Part shown: positions 20,012 to 27,482 of the stretch, piece by piece | How the letters are laid out: each line of letters opens with the position of its first letter | Numbering within the stretch: the first letter of the stretch is position 1 | Assembly (NCBI RefSeq): GCF_003971195.1 | Contig: NZ_CP034593.1 | Span: 1-64,000 of the forward strand | Direction: 5' to 3' | DNA length: 64,000 nucleotides | DNA from: Flaviflexus ciconiae | GTDB taxonomy: Bacteria; Actinomycetota; Actinomycetes; Actinomycetales; Actinomycetaceae | Position numbers and translations under genes: made by a program | Notes under the pieces: generated by a model | Database searches by the model: none | Seen by the model: the letters and a program-made list of their open reading frames with translations, nothing else | Told to the model about the DNA's origin: nothing

Positions 20012-20792
20012 GCGCCATAACCGCCATGCCAGAAACCAGTGAGTACATGGCCACGTGGTGCTTTCCGAACTCTTCGGCCGAAGGCAGGAGCTCGTCCAGG
20101 GAAATGAAGATCATGATGCCCGCGACCGCGGCGAACGACATTCCCATTAGGGTGTCCGATACAAAGGTGGACAGGACGAGGTAGCCGACCAGAGCGCCGA
20201 GAGGCTCTGCGAGACCCGAGGCGGCGGACAGCCAGAAAGCCTTCTTCCTGCTTCCCGTTGCGTAATAAATGGGAGCGGACACGGCTATGCCCTCGGGAAT
20301 GTTGTGCAGGGCGATTGCAACGGCAATGGGAATGGCAATCTCGGGATCTTGAAGGGCGGAAAGGAATGTTGCGAAGCCTTCGGGGAAGTTGTGAATCGCG
20401 ATAGCAATAGCGGTGAAGACTCCCATCCGCATGAGCTTTGCCCGATGCTCCGGCTCAATCTCGGACGAGACATTGCCGAGTTCGTGCGGGTTTGCTTCCG
20501 TCGGCACGAATCTGTCGATGACGGCAATGAGTCCGATTCCGCCAAAGAAACCGAGAACCGTTACCCATGGCCCCCACGTCTCACCGAGATCGGAGACGAG
20601 GGCCTCCTGTGCCTTTGGGAAGATCTCGATCATCGACACGTAGATCATGACGCCAGCCGAGAAGCCGAGCATCGCGGCCAGGAAGGCGGGGGACTGTTCC
20701 TTCTTCAGGAACGCAATGAGAGAGCCGATAGCGGTGGCTAAGCCTGCGGCAAGCGTGATGCCGAAGGCAAACAGCACATCACCAGATTCCAT
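19992..20792 (-). CDS. zupT: ZIP-family zinc transporter
   Basis: Takes up Zn2+ and related divalent metals across the cytoplasmic membrane. 266 residues with about eight membrane helices. The paired metal-binding motifs HNFPEGFATF in helix four and HNIPEGIAV in helix five are the ZupT signature. A variable loop (about residues 100-115) carries acidic and His residues (ANPHELGNVSSEIEPEH). I start at ATG 20792, which has AGGAGG six bases upstream; an earlier in-frame start at 20816 lacks one. Single gene; no Zur-type operator was obvious upstream. Confidence 0.93.
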   Translation of the reverse strand: MESGDVLFAFGITLAAGLATAIGSLIAFLKKEQSPAFLAAMLGFSAGVMIYVSMIEIFPKAQEALVSDLGETWGPWVTVLGFFGGIGLIAVIDRFVPTEANPHELGNVSSEIEPEHRAKLMRMGVFTAIAIAIHNFPEGFATFLSALQDPEIAIPIAVAIALHNIPEGIAVSAPIYYATGSRKKAFWLSAASGLAEPLGALVGYLVLSTFVSDTLMGMSFAAVAGIMIFISLDELLPSAEEFGKHHVAMYSLVSGMAVMALSLLLL

Positions 20793-20938
20793 ACGCACCT
20801 CCTGGGCTGATTCCACGATAAAGTTTCGGTCTTCCGAAATTCTAGGACTTTCGTAGTGTTTCCGTGCGTATTTCGTGCCTGCTGCCAGTGGAGTTCCCTA
20901 CATCCGGGGGTTCGCGGGCCCGACGGTCCGCTTCACGA

Positions 20939-20944
20939 TAGTCT
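20939..20944 (+). promoter_or_regulatory. -10 box for leaderless panE-like mRNA
   Basis: TAGTCT, six bases, then GTG 20951; no ribosome binding site. Confidence 0.5.
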
Positions 20945-20950
20945 GGAACC

Positions 20951-21799
20951 GTGCTCAGTATTTATGGACCAGGTGGAGTCGGCGGCGTCCTCGCGGCAGT
21001 CGTTCGACATGCAGGAATCGATGTGGAGATCGTCGCAACCGAGAGAACTGCGGCGACGATCAATGAGGTGGGACTGAACCTCGAATCGGCCCAGTACGGA
21101 AGCATCCAGGTGGATGTTCCCGCGCGAACGGAGCCCACACCCGGATCCGCCATCATTGTCGCCACAAAGGCGTACTCGCTACCCGAGATAGCCCAGAACA
21201 TTGAAGAATCGGCGCCGAGCGAGATCGTCTCCCTCTGCAACGGGGTATCCCACGCCGAGCGGATCCACGACCTTGGTGCTTCCCGCGCCACCTGCGGTGC
21301 CATTCGCATCGTCTCCGAACGAACCAGCCCGGGCGTTTTCCTCCACCACTCGAAATTCACCATGATCGATGTCGAGGAAGCGGCGCGGGGATGGGAGATC
21401 CCCGAAACCCTCGAGAGGGCCGGACTTACTGTTCGGGTCGGTGGCACGGAAGCAGAAGTGCTCTGGAACAAGCTACGTTTCCTCGCGCCCATGGCACTCC
21501 TCACCGCCTCGACCGGCAAGTCGCTCGGCCCTGCAATGGTGCAATCAGAACCCCTCATCGAAGAAGTCGCTCAGATTGCCACGGCCTCCGGTCTTGAGAC
21601 CGCCCCGGACGACATATACAACTTCCTGAATAAGATCGATCCCGACTCGGACTCATCGCTCGGGCGTGATGTCACAGCAGGGAACCCCACAGAGATTGAC
21701 GCACTCGGACACGACCTCGTGCGCACCGCTGAACGCGCGGGCATTGACACGCCCGCGCTCGCGGCGGCGATTCAGGCTATCGAGAGTCGGCTCGCATGA
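20951..21799 (+). CDS. Ketopantoate reductase family protein (PanE/ApbA)
   Basis: 282 residues from GTG 20951. The Rossmann motif GPGGVGG (6-12) binds NADP(H); IVATKAYS and SLCNGVSHAERI match the PanE family active-site region, and LWNKLRFLAPMALLTA carries the second family motif. True PanE makes pantoate for coenzyme A, but many actinobacterial paralogues have other 2-oxo acid substrates, so I leave the symbol blank. The stop overlaps the acetyltransferase start by four bases (ATGA), indicating co-translation. Confidence 0.88.
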   Translation: MLSIYGPGGVGGVLAAVVRHAGIDVEIVATERTAATINEVGLNLESAQYGSIQVDVPARTEPTPGSAIIVATKAYSLPEIAQNIEESAPSEIVSLCNGVSHAERIHDLGASRATCGAIRIVSERTSPGVFLHHSKFTMIDVEEAARGWEIPETLERAGLTVRVGGTEAEVLWNKLRFLAPMALLTASTGKSLGPAMVQSEPLIEEVAQIATASGLETAPDDIYNFLNKIDPDSDSSLGRDVTAGNPTEIDALGHDLVRTAERAGIDTPALAAAIQAIESRLA

Positions 21800-22389
21800 T
21801 CATTAGACCGGCAATCCGCGCTGACCTCGATGCGGTCGCAAGCAATTTAGGAACCGTTTTTGCCGCAGATCCGTCACTTGGTTGGGTCCTGCGGAAAGCG
21901 GACGATCCGGAGAGCCTGCTTGCGGACTTCTATCGCCTCATCATCGATTCGGCTTTCGAGCGAGGGATCATCGACGTCGCTGAAGACGAGGGGGATTTCC
22001 TGGGCTCCGCGGTGTGGACGGCCCCCGGCCAGGAAGTTCCCGCCAGCGTGCTTCGCAAGGCTCTCCCGTTGGTCCGACGTTTGGGTAAGGCCGCGCCAAC
22101 CCTGCTCCGGTATCTGAGGGCCTACTCGGCCGTGAAAATTCCATTCCCCGCCTGGCACCTCGAAGTCATTGCCGTTACCGAGCGGGCCCGAGGAAGGGGA
22201 GTGGGCTCGGCTCTGTTGGATGCTGGGCTGGAACGATGCGGAGACGAGGCTGCCCGCCTTGAGGCAACATCGACCCGCGCGGCAAAACTCTATGCCTCCC
22301 GAGGCTTTGTGCCTCTTGGAGAGGTTAAGACCCCAGCGCCGGTCCCCGAGATCATCATGTGGAAGCCGTCCTCAACCCTGCTTGCGTAG
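21796..22389 (+). CDS. GNAT family N-acetyltransferase
   Basis: 197 residues. The acetyl-CoA loop is ERARGRGVGSALL (about residues 129-141), preceded by HLEVIAVTE and followed by LEATSTRAAKLYASRGFVPLG, the usual second half of the fold. The architecture, with a long helical stretch before the core, matches GNATs of the Act-type used on small molecules or drugs. Acceptor unknown. Overlaps the panE-like gene by four bases, so the two are expressed together. Confidence 0.9.
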   Translation: MIIRPAIRADLDAVASNLGTVFAADPSLGWVLRKADDPESLLADFYRLIIDSAFERGIIDVAEDEGDFLGSAVWTAPGQEVPASVLRKALPLVRRLGKAAPTLLRYLRAYSAVKIPFPAWHLEVIAVTERARGRGVGSALLDAGLERCGDEAARLEATSTRAAKLYASRGFVPLGEVKTPAPVPEIIMWKPSSTLLA

Positions 22390-22512
22390 ACTCGGCGTTA
22401 AAGCCGAAGCCGTGCCGACTATGTCGAGGCTAAACCGGCCCAGCCTTGCAAAGAATCGAAGGGGAGTCACGGAGCGGCACTCCGGTTTGATTATTTCCTT
22501 TTAGGTAAAAGA

Positions 22513-22542
22513 TGACCGGCACGGAATAATCCGTGCCGGTCA
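22513..22542 (-). terminator. Terminator of yceI (possibly bidirectional)
   Basis: TGACCGGCACGGA and TCCGTGCCGGTCA form a perfect 13-base stem with a 4-base ATAA loop. It lies between the convergent GNAT and yceI genes; the T-rich side (TCTTTTACC) favours the minus strand. Confidence 0.75.
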
Positions 22543-22573
22543 GTGCTCACGTGGAGCTAGAAGGTGAGGAAGA

Positions 22574-23116
22574 TCAGGCCTGCTTGATGGCCGAGATCTC
22601 GAACTCGAGGGTGATCTTCTCGGAAACGAGGAGGCCACCGGTAGCCAGCGGGACGTCGAAGTCGATGTTCCAGTCCTTGCGGTTCACAACGACGGAGCCC
22701 TCAAGGCCAACGCGCTCGTTGCCGAACGGGTCCTGTGCTGCGCCCATGAAGTCGAAGTCAACGGTAACGGACCTGGTGATGCCCTTGATGGTGAGGTCAC
22801 CGGTAACGGTCAGGGTCTCGCCCGAAGCAACAACGTTGGTCGAGTCGAAGGTGATCGTCTTAAAGTTCTCGGTGTCGAAGAAGTCGGCGGTCTGCATGTG
22901 ACCATCGCGGTCAGCGTTGCCGGAGTTAACCGAAGCAGCCTGGATAACGATGTTGATCTTGGCGTCCTGGAGGTTCTCGCCGGTCGAAGCGGTGCCCTCG
23001 AACTCTGCGAAGCGACCGCGGACCTTCGTGACCATCGCGTGACGGGCAACGAAGCCAATCTGGGTGTGGGTGGTGTCGAGGGTGTAGGTGCCGTTCAGCT
23101 CGTTGAGGTTAGCCAT
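22574..23116 (-). CDS. YceI family protein
   Basis: 180 residues. TYTLDTTHTQIGFVARHAMV and KVRGRFAEFEGT are the opening strands of the YceI lipocalin-like barrel, followed by DGHMQTADFFDTENFKTITF and a C-terminal GLLVSEKITLEFEISAI. YceI barrels bind long isoprenoid or amide lipids. No signal peptide is present, so this member is cytoplasmic, as many actinobacterial ones are. Start ATG 23116 is preceded by AGGAAGAAACA. Confidence 0.93.
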   Translation of the reverse strand: MANLNELNGTYTLDTTHTQIGFVARHAMVTKVRGRFAEFEGTASTGENLQDAKINIVIQAASVNSGNADRDGHMQTADFFDTENFKTITFDSTNVVASGETLTVTGDLTIKGITRSVTVDFDFMGAAQDPFGNERVGLEGSVVVNRKDWNIDFDVPLATGGLLVSEKITLEFEISAIKQA

Positions 23117-23308
23117 TGTTTCTTCCTTTGGTTGTCTTATTCAAGATCGCGGGCGGCTATTTGCCGCTCTGAAAAATAGTCTGACACATGTTGGTTGAAG
23201 TTTCAACCATTCAAACTTGAAATGTTGAGTGATGGTGGTCACGAGTGCCGTAGGCGGGTTTTCGCCGTTCCGAATAGTCCGTTTCGCTGTCCGTGGAGTT
23301 AACGCCCT

Positions 23309-23476
23309 TCAGCGGGCGGGAGGGAAGTCTGGGTTGAGGTCGCCGGGCTGCTTGATGATGGTCCTTGATCCGTCGGTGCCGGTCCGTGAGCGGCGCAGGT
23401 AGAGGACGGGGCGCTGCCAGTGATTGAGGGGAGGAATGCGCTGGAGGGTGGAGTCGGAGAACGCATTCTGCACCAT
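23309..23476 (-). CDS. Small hypothetical protein (55 residues)
   Basis: Not recognised. Starting at ATG 23476 (MVQNAFSDSTLQRIPPLNHW) the frame runs to PGDLNPDFPPAR and TGA 23309. Nearly every codon ends in G or C, including rare positions, which strongly suggests coding. The product is basic, Pro- and Arg-rich, with a core RPVLYLRRSRTGTDGSRT. It lies divergent from the aminopeptidase gene with their starts 54 bases apart. A longer open frame overlaps it in another phase, but that translation is low-complexity. Confidence 0.5.
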   Translation of the reverse strand: MVQNAFSDSTLQRIPPLNHWQRPVLYLRRSRTGTDGSRTIIKQPGDLNPDFPPAR

Positions 23477-23516
23477 CCGGCCCTGCCGTGTTCGGGGGAG
23501 CGGGTGGATGCTCCGG

Positions 23517-23522
23517 TACGGT
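23517..23522 (+). promoter_or_regulatory. -10 box for leaderless aminopeptidase mRNA
   Basis: TACGGT, seven bases, then ATG 23530; no ribosome binding site. Confidence 0.45.
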
Positions 23523-23529
23523 TGTGGGC

Positions 23530-24783
23530 ATGAATGCAGTGACACATAGCGAGGATTTCGCATCCTTTATATCCGCCAGTCCTTCTTCCTTCCATGCGGC
23601 CCGCGAAGTGGCGGCGCGCCTGGAGGAGGCGGGCTTCCACCGTCAGGAAGAAGAGGAACCCTGGGATGCCAGCAGGGGTGGCCACGTCATGGTTCGCGAC
23701 GGCGCGGTCATGGTCTGGTGGGTGCCCGAAGAGGTCAAGGAGGTCCGGTTCTCTATCGTCGGTGTCCACACCGATTCCCCGACCTTTAAGGTGAAGCCCA
23801 ATCCGCAGGCAGATGTCGAGGGCTACGGCCAGGTCAATGCCGAGACCTATGGCGGGCTTCTCGGTAACTCCTGGCTGAACAGAGACCTGGGACTGGCTGG
23901 TCGGGTGTTCACCGAATCCGGTGAGCACCTAGTGAAGACCGACCCAATCATGGTGATTCCGCAGCTTGCCATTCACCTCGATCGTTCCGCTCGCGAGGGC
24001 GTCACCCTCAATTCGCAGAACCACCTGCACCCGATCTTCTCCGTGTCCGGAGGTTCGCTCGTAGACATCCTGAAGACCGATGCTGGCACTGACGAGGACA
24101 TTGTGGGCTTCGACCTCGTTGCGTACGACTCGCAAGGCCCCGCAAGGATCGGCCCGGATCGCGAATTCTTTGCGTCGGGCCGGCAGGACAACCTGCTGTC
24201 CGTGCACGCGGCGCTTGCGGCCATGGAGAAGGTCTCGGCAACGACCGGGTCGGTCGCGGTACTTGCCGCCTTTGATCATGAGGAGATTGGTTCCCGGACC
24301 AACACCGGTGCCGCTGGTCCGATACTCGAAACCGTTCTCCGCCGCACGGCTGGAGCGCTTGGGCTCTCGACCGAGGATGAGGTGCAAAGGGCCTTTGCTC
24401 GATCCGCCTGCCTGAGTGCTGACTGCGGTCATGCTGTCCACCCGAACTACGGCGAGAAGCACGATCCTTCCCACCGTCCTGTTCTTGGTCAGGGACCGCT
24501 TCTCAAGCACAACGCGAACCAGGCATACATGACGGACGGCTGGGGTACCGCACTGTGGAACCGCGTCTGCCACCACGCGGGAATTGCGTCGCAGGACTTT
24601 GTTTCCCGCAATGACGTGCCCTGCGGCTCCACCATTGGCCCGCTGACGGCAACGCGCCTCGGTATCCGCACCATCGATGTTGGCGCACCGCTACTCTCGA
24701 TGCACTCGGCTCGCGAGCTCAGTCATATCGATGACGTTTACGCGATGTCGCAGGCAATCGCATCCTTCTGGGAGATCGCATAG
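23530..24783 (+). CDS. apeB: M18 family aminopeptidase
   Basis: Cytosolic metallopeptidase that removes N-terminal (often acidic) residues from peptides. 417 residues. Metal ligands and catalytic residues are visible in family order: VHTDSPTF (His), SGRQDNLLS (Asp), DHEEIGSRT (the Glu-Glu pair), SRNDVPCGSTIGP (Asp) and LSMHSARE (His). Start ATG 23530 follows a -10-like TACGGT at leaderless spacing. A GC-rich hairpin follows the stop. Neighbouring peptide importer genes suggest a link to peptide use, but they have their own promoter. Confidence 0.95.
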   Translation: MNAVTHSEDFASFISASPSSFHAAREVAARLEEAGFHRQEEEEPWDASRGGHVMVRDGAVMVWWVPEEVKEVRFSIVGVHTDSPTFKVKPNPQADVEGYGQVNAETYGGLLGNSWLNRDLGLAGRVFTESGEHLVKTDPIMVIPQLAIHLDRSAREGVTLNSQNHLHPIFSVSGGSLVDILKTDAGTDEDIVGFDLVAYDSQGPARIGPDREFFASGRQDNLLSVHAALAAMEKVSATTGSVAVLAAFDHEEIGSRTNTGAAGPILETVLRRTAGALGLSTEDEVQRAFARSACLSADCGHAVHPNYGEKHDPSHRPVLGQGPLLKHNANQAYMTDGWGTALWNRVCHHAGIASQDFVSRNDVPCGSTIGPLTATRLGIRTIDVGAPLLSMHSARELSHIDDVYAMSQAIASFWEIA

Positions 24784-24803
24784 CGGTTCACTCGTAATAG
24801 ATA

Positions 24804-24842
24804 GAGGAGGGGAGTCGGAATGTTTCCGGCTCCCCTTTCCTC
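24804..24842 (+). terminator. Terminator of the aminopeptidase gene
   Basis: GGGAGTCGGAA pairs with TTCCGGCTCCC (one G-T), extended by GAGGAG/CTTTCCTC, about 20 bases after the stop at 24783. Confidence 0.65.
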
Positions 24843-25365
24843 CCGTCGGCCCACGTTCACGCGGCGCCCGGTGCGCCCGTTGTTCCTGTTAGGGGCCGCC
24901 TCCCTCCGCAGAATGTGCGGATGTAGCGCTCCTCCTGCGTGTTGCGTCGATCTGCCTGCTCGGCCGGGCGCGTAAGAAACCGACCGGCGCCCTATCCGTG
25001 TCTGGGGTGGCGCGCCGGGTGTTGTATCAAGTCAGAGTGTCGCGCGTACGTTGCTGGTCCGGCTAGTGAGATTTGGTGAAGGAGGATGGTCACATGTGTC
25101 CTGCTATCACACCATTAACGCCGCTCTGATGACGGTGAAATGTTCGACTCGTCCATTTTTAGTGCCGATGATCGAATGTAACAAACTGATAAATTCTGCT
25201 TGATCTGCGGACAATGAGTTCGACATCACGAAGTGCTTATGTATACTTCAGTGACTTATACCAGGCGAGGTTCAGCCTTGTTTGTTAAGCCAACCCGTCG
25301 CCCTCGGGACCAACCGGGACTGGGAGCGGCGAGCAAATCACTTAATTCTGAACAAAGGTGACACT
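24843..25365 (+). other. Regulatory gap before the peptide transporter operon
   Basis: About 520 bases without a normal gene. It contains a promoter at 25219-25247 and, before it, short reading frames behind a GGAGG (25081): an 11-codon frame from ATG 25094 and a 10-codon frame from ATG 25086 (MVTCVLLSHH). Nothing else was recognised. Confidence 0.5.
25219..25247 (+). promoter_or_regulatory. Promoter of the peptide transporter operon
   Basis: TTCGAC (25219-25224), 17-base spacer, TATACT (25242-25247). Transcription from about 25254 would leave a 5' leader of roughly 110 bases before the GTG at 25366. Confidence 0.6.
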
Positions 25366-27216
25366 GTGAAGCGTAGAAAGACATACTCGCTTGTCGCTGC
25401 GTCGGCGGCTGTAGCATTGGTGCTCAGCGCTTGTACGTCAGGTGGCGACGAAGAAGAGACAACCACTTCGGGGGATGACACAACCACGTCCGAAGATGAA
25501 GGTACCGGTGAAGGTACTGACGAAGGTACCGACGAGGGCTCCGGCCCCGGCGGCACCGTAGCCTTCACCACTGGTGCAGACGAGTACGCCGGCTACAACG
25601 GTGTTCTCGACTCCACCTACTCGACCGGCAACTCGGTCATTAACGACCGCCTTGGCGTTGGCTTCGGCTACTTCAACGCAACCGGCGAGTGGCAGAACGG
25701 CACGGACCTTGGTTCGTACGAGATGATCTCGGAAGAGCCGCTGACCGTTGAGTACACCATCAACGAAGAGGCCGTTTACCAGGGTGGTACCTCCATCACC
25801 TGTGAGGACTACTACATGGACTGGGTTTCCCAGAACCCGCAGTGGATCCTTGATGCTCAGGCAGAAGCTGGCAACACCAACGACGCTGGCGAGGGTACCC
25901 CGCTGTTCGAGCACGTCTCTGGCCCCGCCTCCTACGCACTCGCAGTTCCGGCTGGTCCCGAGTGTGAGCCCGGCGATCAGTCGTTCACCATTGAGTACAA
26001 CGCTCCGAACCCGGACTGGGAGCTCGTTGTTTCCGGCGCCCTTCCCTCGCACGTCATGGCTGAGAAGGTCGGCCTGAGCAAGGAAGAGCTCTTCCAGGCA
26101 TTCAAGGATGAGGACTTCGAGGTTGCCCAGCAGGTAGCTGAGGAGTGGAACAACTGGTACTCCGAGACCCCGGGCGAACTGCCCCCCATCGAAGAGACCC
26201 CCTCGTACGGCCCCTTCACCTACATGGAAGATGGCTGGCAGCCCGGCGAGTACATCACGCTCGTTCCGAACCCGGACTGGTGGGGCGAAGCCCCCGGCGT
26301 TGAGGAATTCATCTTCCGCTTCATCGCACCCGAGGGCCAGAACCAGGCTCTCCAGAACGAAGACGTTAACGTCATCGAGCCCCAGGCCAACCAGGACGCG
26401 CTTGACGCACTTGAGGCCATGGACAACGTGACCGTCCTTTCCGGATCGACCCTGATCTGGGAGCACATTGACTACAACTGGGCAGAGGGCTCCGTCTTCT
26501 CTGATGCCAACGGCGGCCTTGAGCTTCGCCAGGCATTCGCCTACTGCGTCCCCCGTCAGGACATCGTTGACCGTCTCGTGAAGCCCCTCGATGAGGACAC
26601 GATCGTCATGAACGCTCGCGAGTACTTCCCGACCGACGAGGACTATGACGCAGTCGTTGAGGCTGCTTACGACGGCTCGTACGACGAGGTCAACATCGAG
26701 CGCGCTCAGGAGCTCGTCGCCGAGTCTGGCGTCGAGAACCCGACCGTCCGCCTCGGCTACTCCGCACCGAACCAGCGTCGCGCTGACACGGTTGCTCTCA
26801 TCCAGTCCTCCTGTGCAGAAGCAGGCATCACGGTTGAAGACATCGGCGCGTCCGACTTCTTCGCACCGGGCGGCGGCCTCGACACCGGTAACTACGATGC
26901 AGCCCTCTTCGCATGGTCCGGCTCCGGCCAGGTCGTCTCGGGCCGTAACATCTACCACACCGATGGTCAGCAGAACTGGCACGGCTGGTCCAACGAGACC
27001 GTCGACGCCGAGTGGGACAAGATCCTTGGATCGCTCGACCCCGAGGTCTGGCTCGAGTCCAAGACCATCATTGAGGAAGAGCTCTGGAACGACCTCTTCG
27101 GTCTCCCGCTCTACGCTCACCCGGGTATTGCAGCACACACCACTGGCCTGCAGAACGTTGAGCGCAACGTCACTCAGTCCGGCGTCGTGTGGAACGCTGA
27201 AGAGTGGACCTGGTAG
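25366..27216 (+). CDS. Family 5 ABC transporter substrate-binding lipoprotein (peptide type)
   Basis: Captures peptides outside the membrane for import. 616 residues from GTG 25366 (AAAGGTG upstream). A basic N-terminus KRRKTY and hydrophobic stretch end in a lipobox LSAC with Cys23. A linker of about 35 residues rich in Glu, Thr, Asp and Gly follows, then the family 5 fold, including PNPDWWGEAPGVEEFIFRF, LEAMDNVTVL and QAFAYCVPRQDIVD. The linker probably lifts the domain through the cell wall. Codon use is strongly biased towards optimal codons, consistent with high expression. It heads a four-gene importer. Confidence 0.93.
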   Translation: MKRRKTYSLVAASAAVALVLSACTSGGDEEETTTSGDDTTTSEDEGTGEGTDEGTDEGSGPGGTVAFTTGADEYAGYNGVLDSTYSTGNSVINDRLGVGFGYFNATGEWQNGTDLGSYEMISEEPLTVEYTINEEAVYQGGTSITCEDYYMDWVSQNPQWILDAQAEAGNTNDAGEGTPLFEHVSGPASYALAVPAGPECEPGDQSFTIEYNAPNPDWELVVSGALPSHVMAEKVGLSKEELFQAFKDEDFEVAQQVAEEWNNWYSETPGELPPIEETPSYGPFTYMEDGWQPGEYITLVPNPDWWGEAPGVEEFIFRFIAPEGQNQALQNEDVNVIEPQANQDALDALEAMDNVTVLSGSTLIWEHIDYNWAEGSVFSDANGGLELRQAFAYCVPRQDIVDRLVKPLDEDTIVMNAREYFPTDEDYDAVVEAAYDGSYDEVNIERAQELVAESGVENPTVRLGYSAPNQRRADTVALIQSSCAEAGITVEDIGASDFFAPGGGLDTGNYDAALFAWSGSGQVVSGRNIYHTDGQQNWHGWSNETVDAEWDKILGSLDPEVWLESKTIIEEELWNDLFGLPLYAHPGIAAHTTGLQNVERNVTQSGVVWNAEEWTW

Positions 27217-27247
27217 GAATCTAATCACTACCGAACCCAACTGATAG

Positions 27248-27298
27248 GCCGCGTAGCGGCGGGCCTGGTGGATCACCAGACCCCCGCCGCTACGCGGC
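27248..27298 (+). terminator. Strong hairpin between lipoprotein and permease genes
   Basis: GCCGCGTAGCGGCGGG pairs perfectly with CCCGCCGCTACGCGGC (16 bases), with an inner CTGGTG/CACCAG stem and TTTCC after it. It lies 31 bases after the lipoprotein stop and 184 before the permease start, so it probably attenuates downstream transcription or protects the lipoprotein mRNA. Confidence 0.8.
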
Positions 27299-27350
27299 TT
27301 TCCACATGGGAACAATCACCCGAGGCGGTGAGGGGTGCACCAAATACGAT

Positions 27351-27379
27351 TTCGCAATCGGTAAACGTGCACTTAGAAT
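27351..27379 (+). promoter_or_regulatory. Possible internal promoter before the permease genes
   Basis: TTCGCA, 17-base spacer, TAGAAT (27374-27379). Placed after the intercistronic hairpin and about 100 bases before the permease start. Confidence 0.35.
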
Positions 27380-27482
27380 GCCTAACGTGTGCTCTGAGGC
27401 CACCCATCTCAACGTACTTGGCACGGGCGGGCTAGCTGCCGAAAAGCTATAGGGACACACCTTCCAGAAAGAAGTACGAGAC

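Noticed and set aside
25438..27315. A 625-codon open frame on the minus strand opposite the peptide-binding lipoprotein
   Set aside because: It is a codon-bias shadow of the highly GC-biased gene on the plus strand; its translation is Val/Leu/Gly-rich with no family resemblance.
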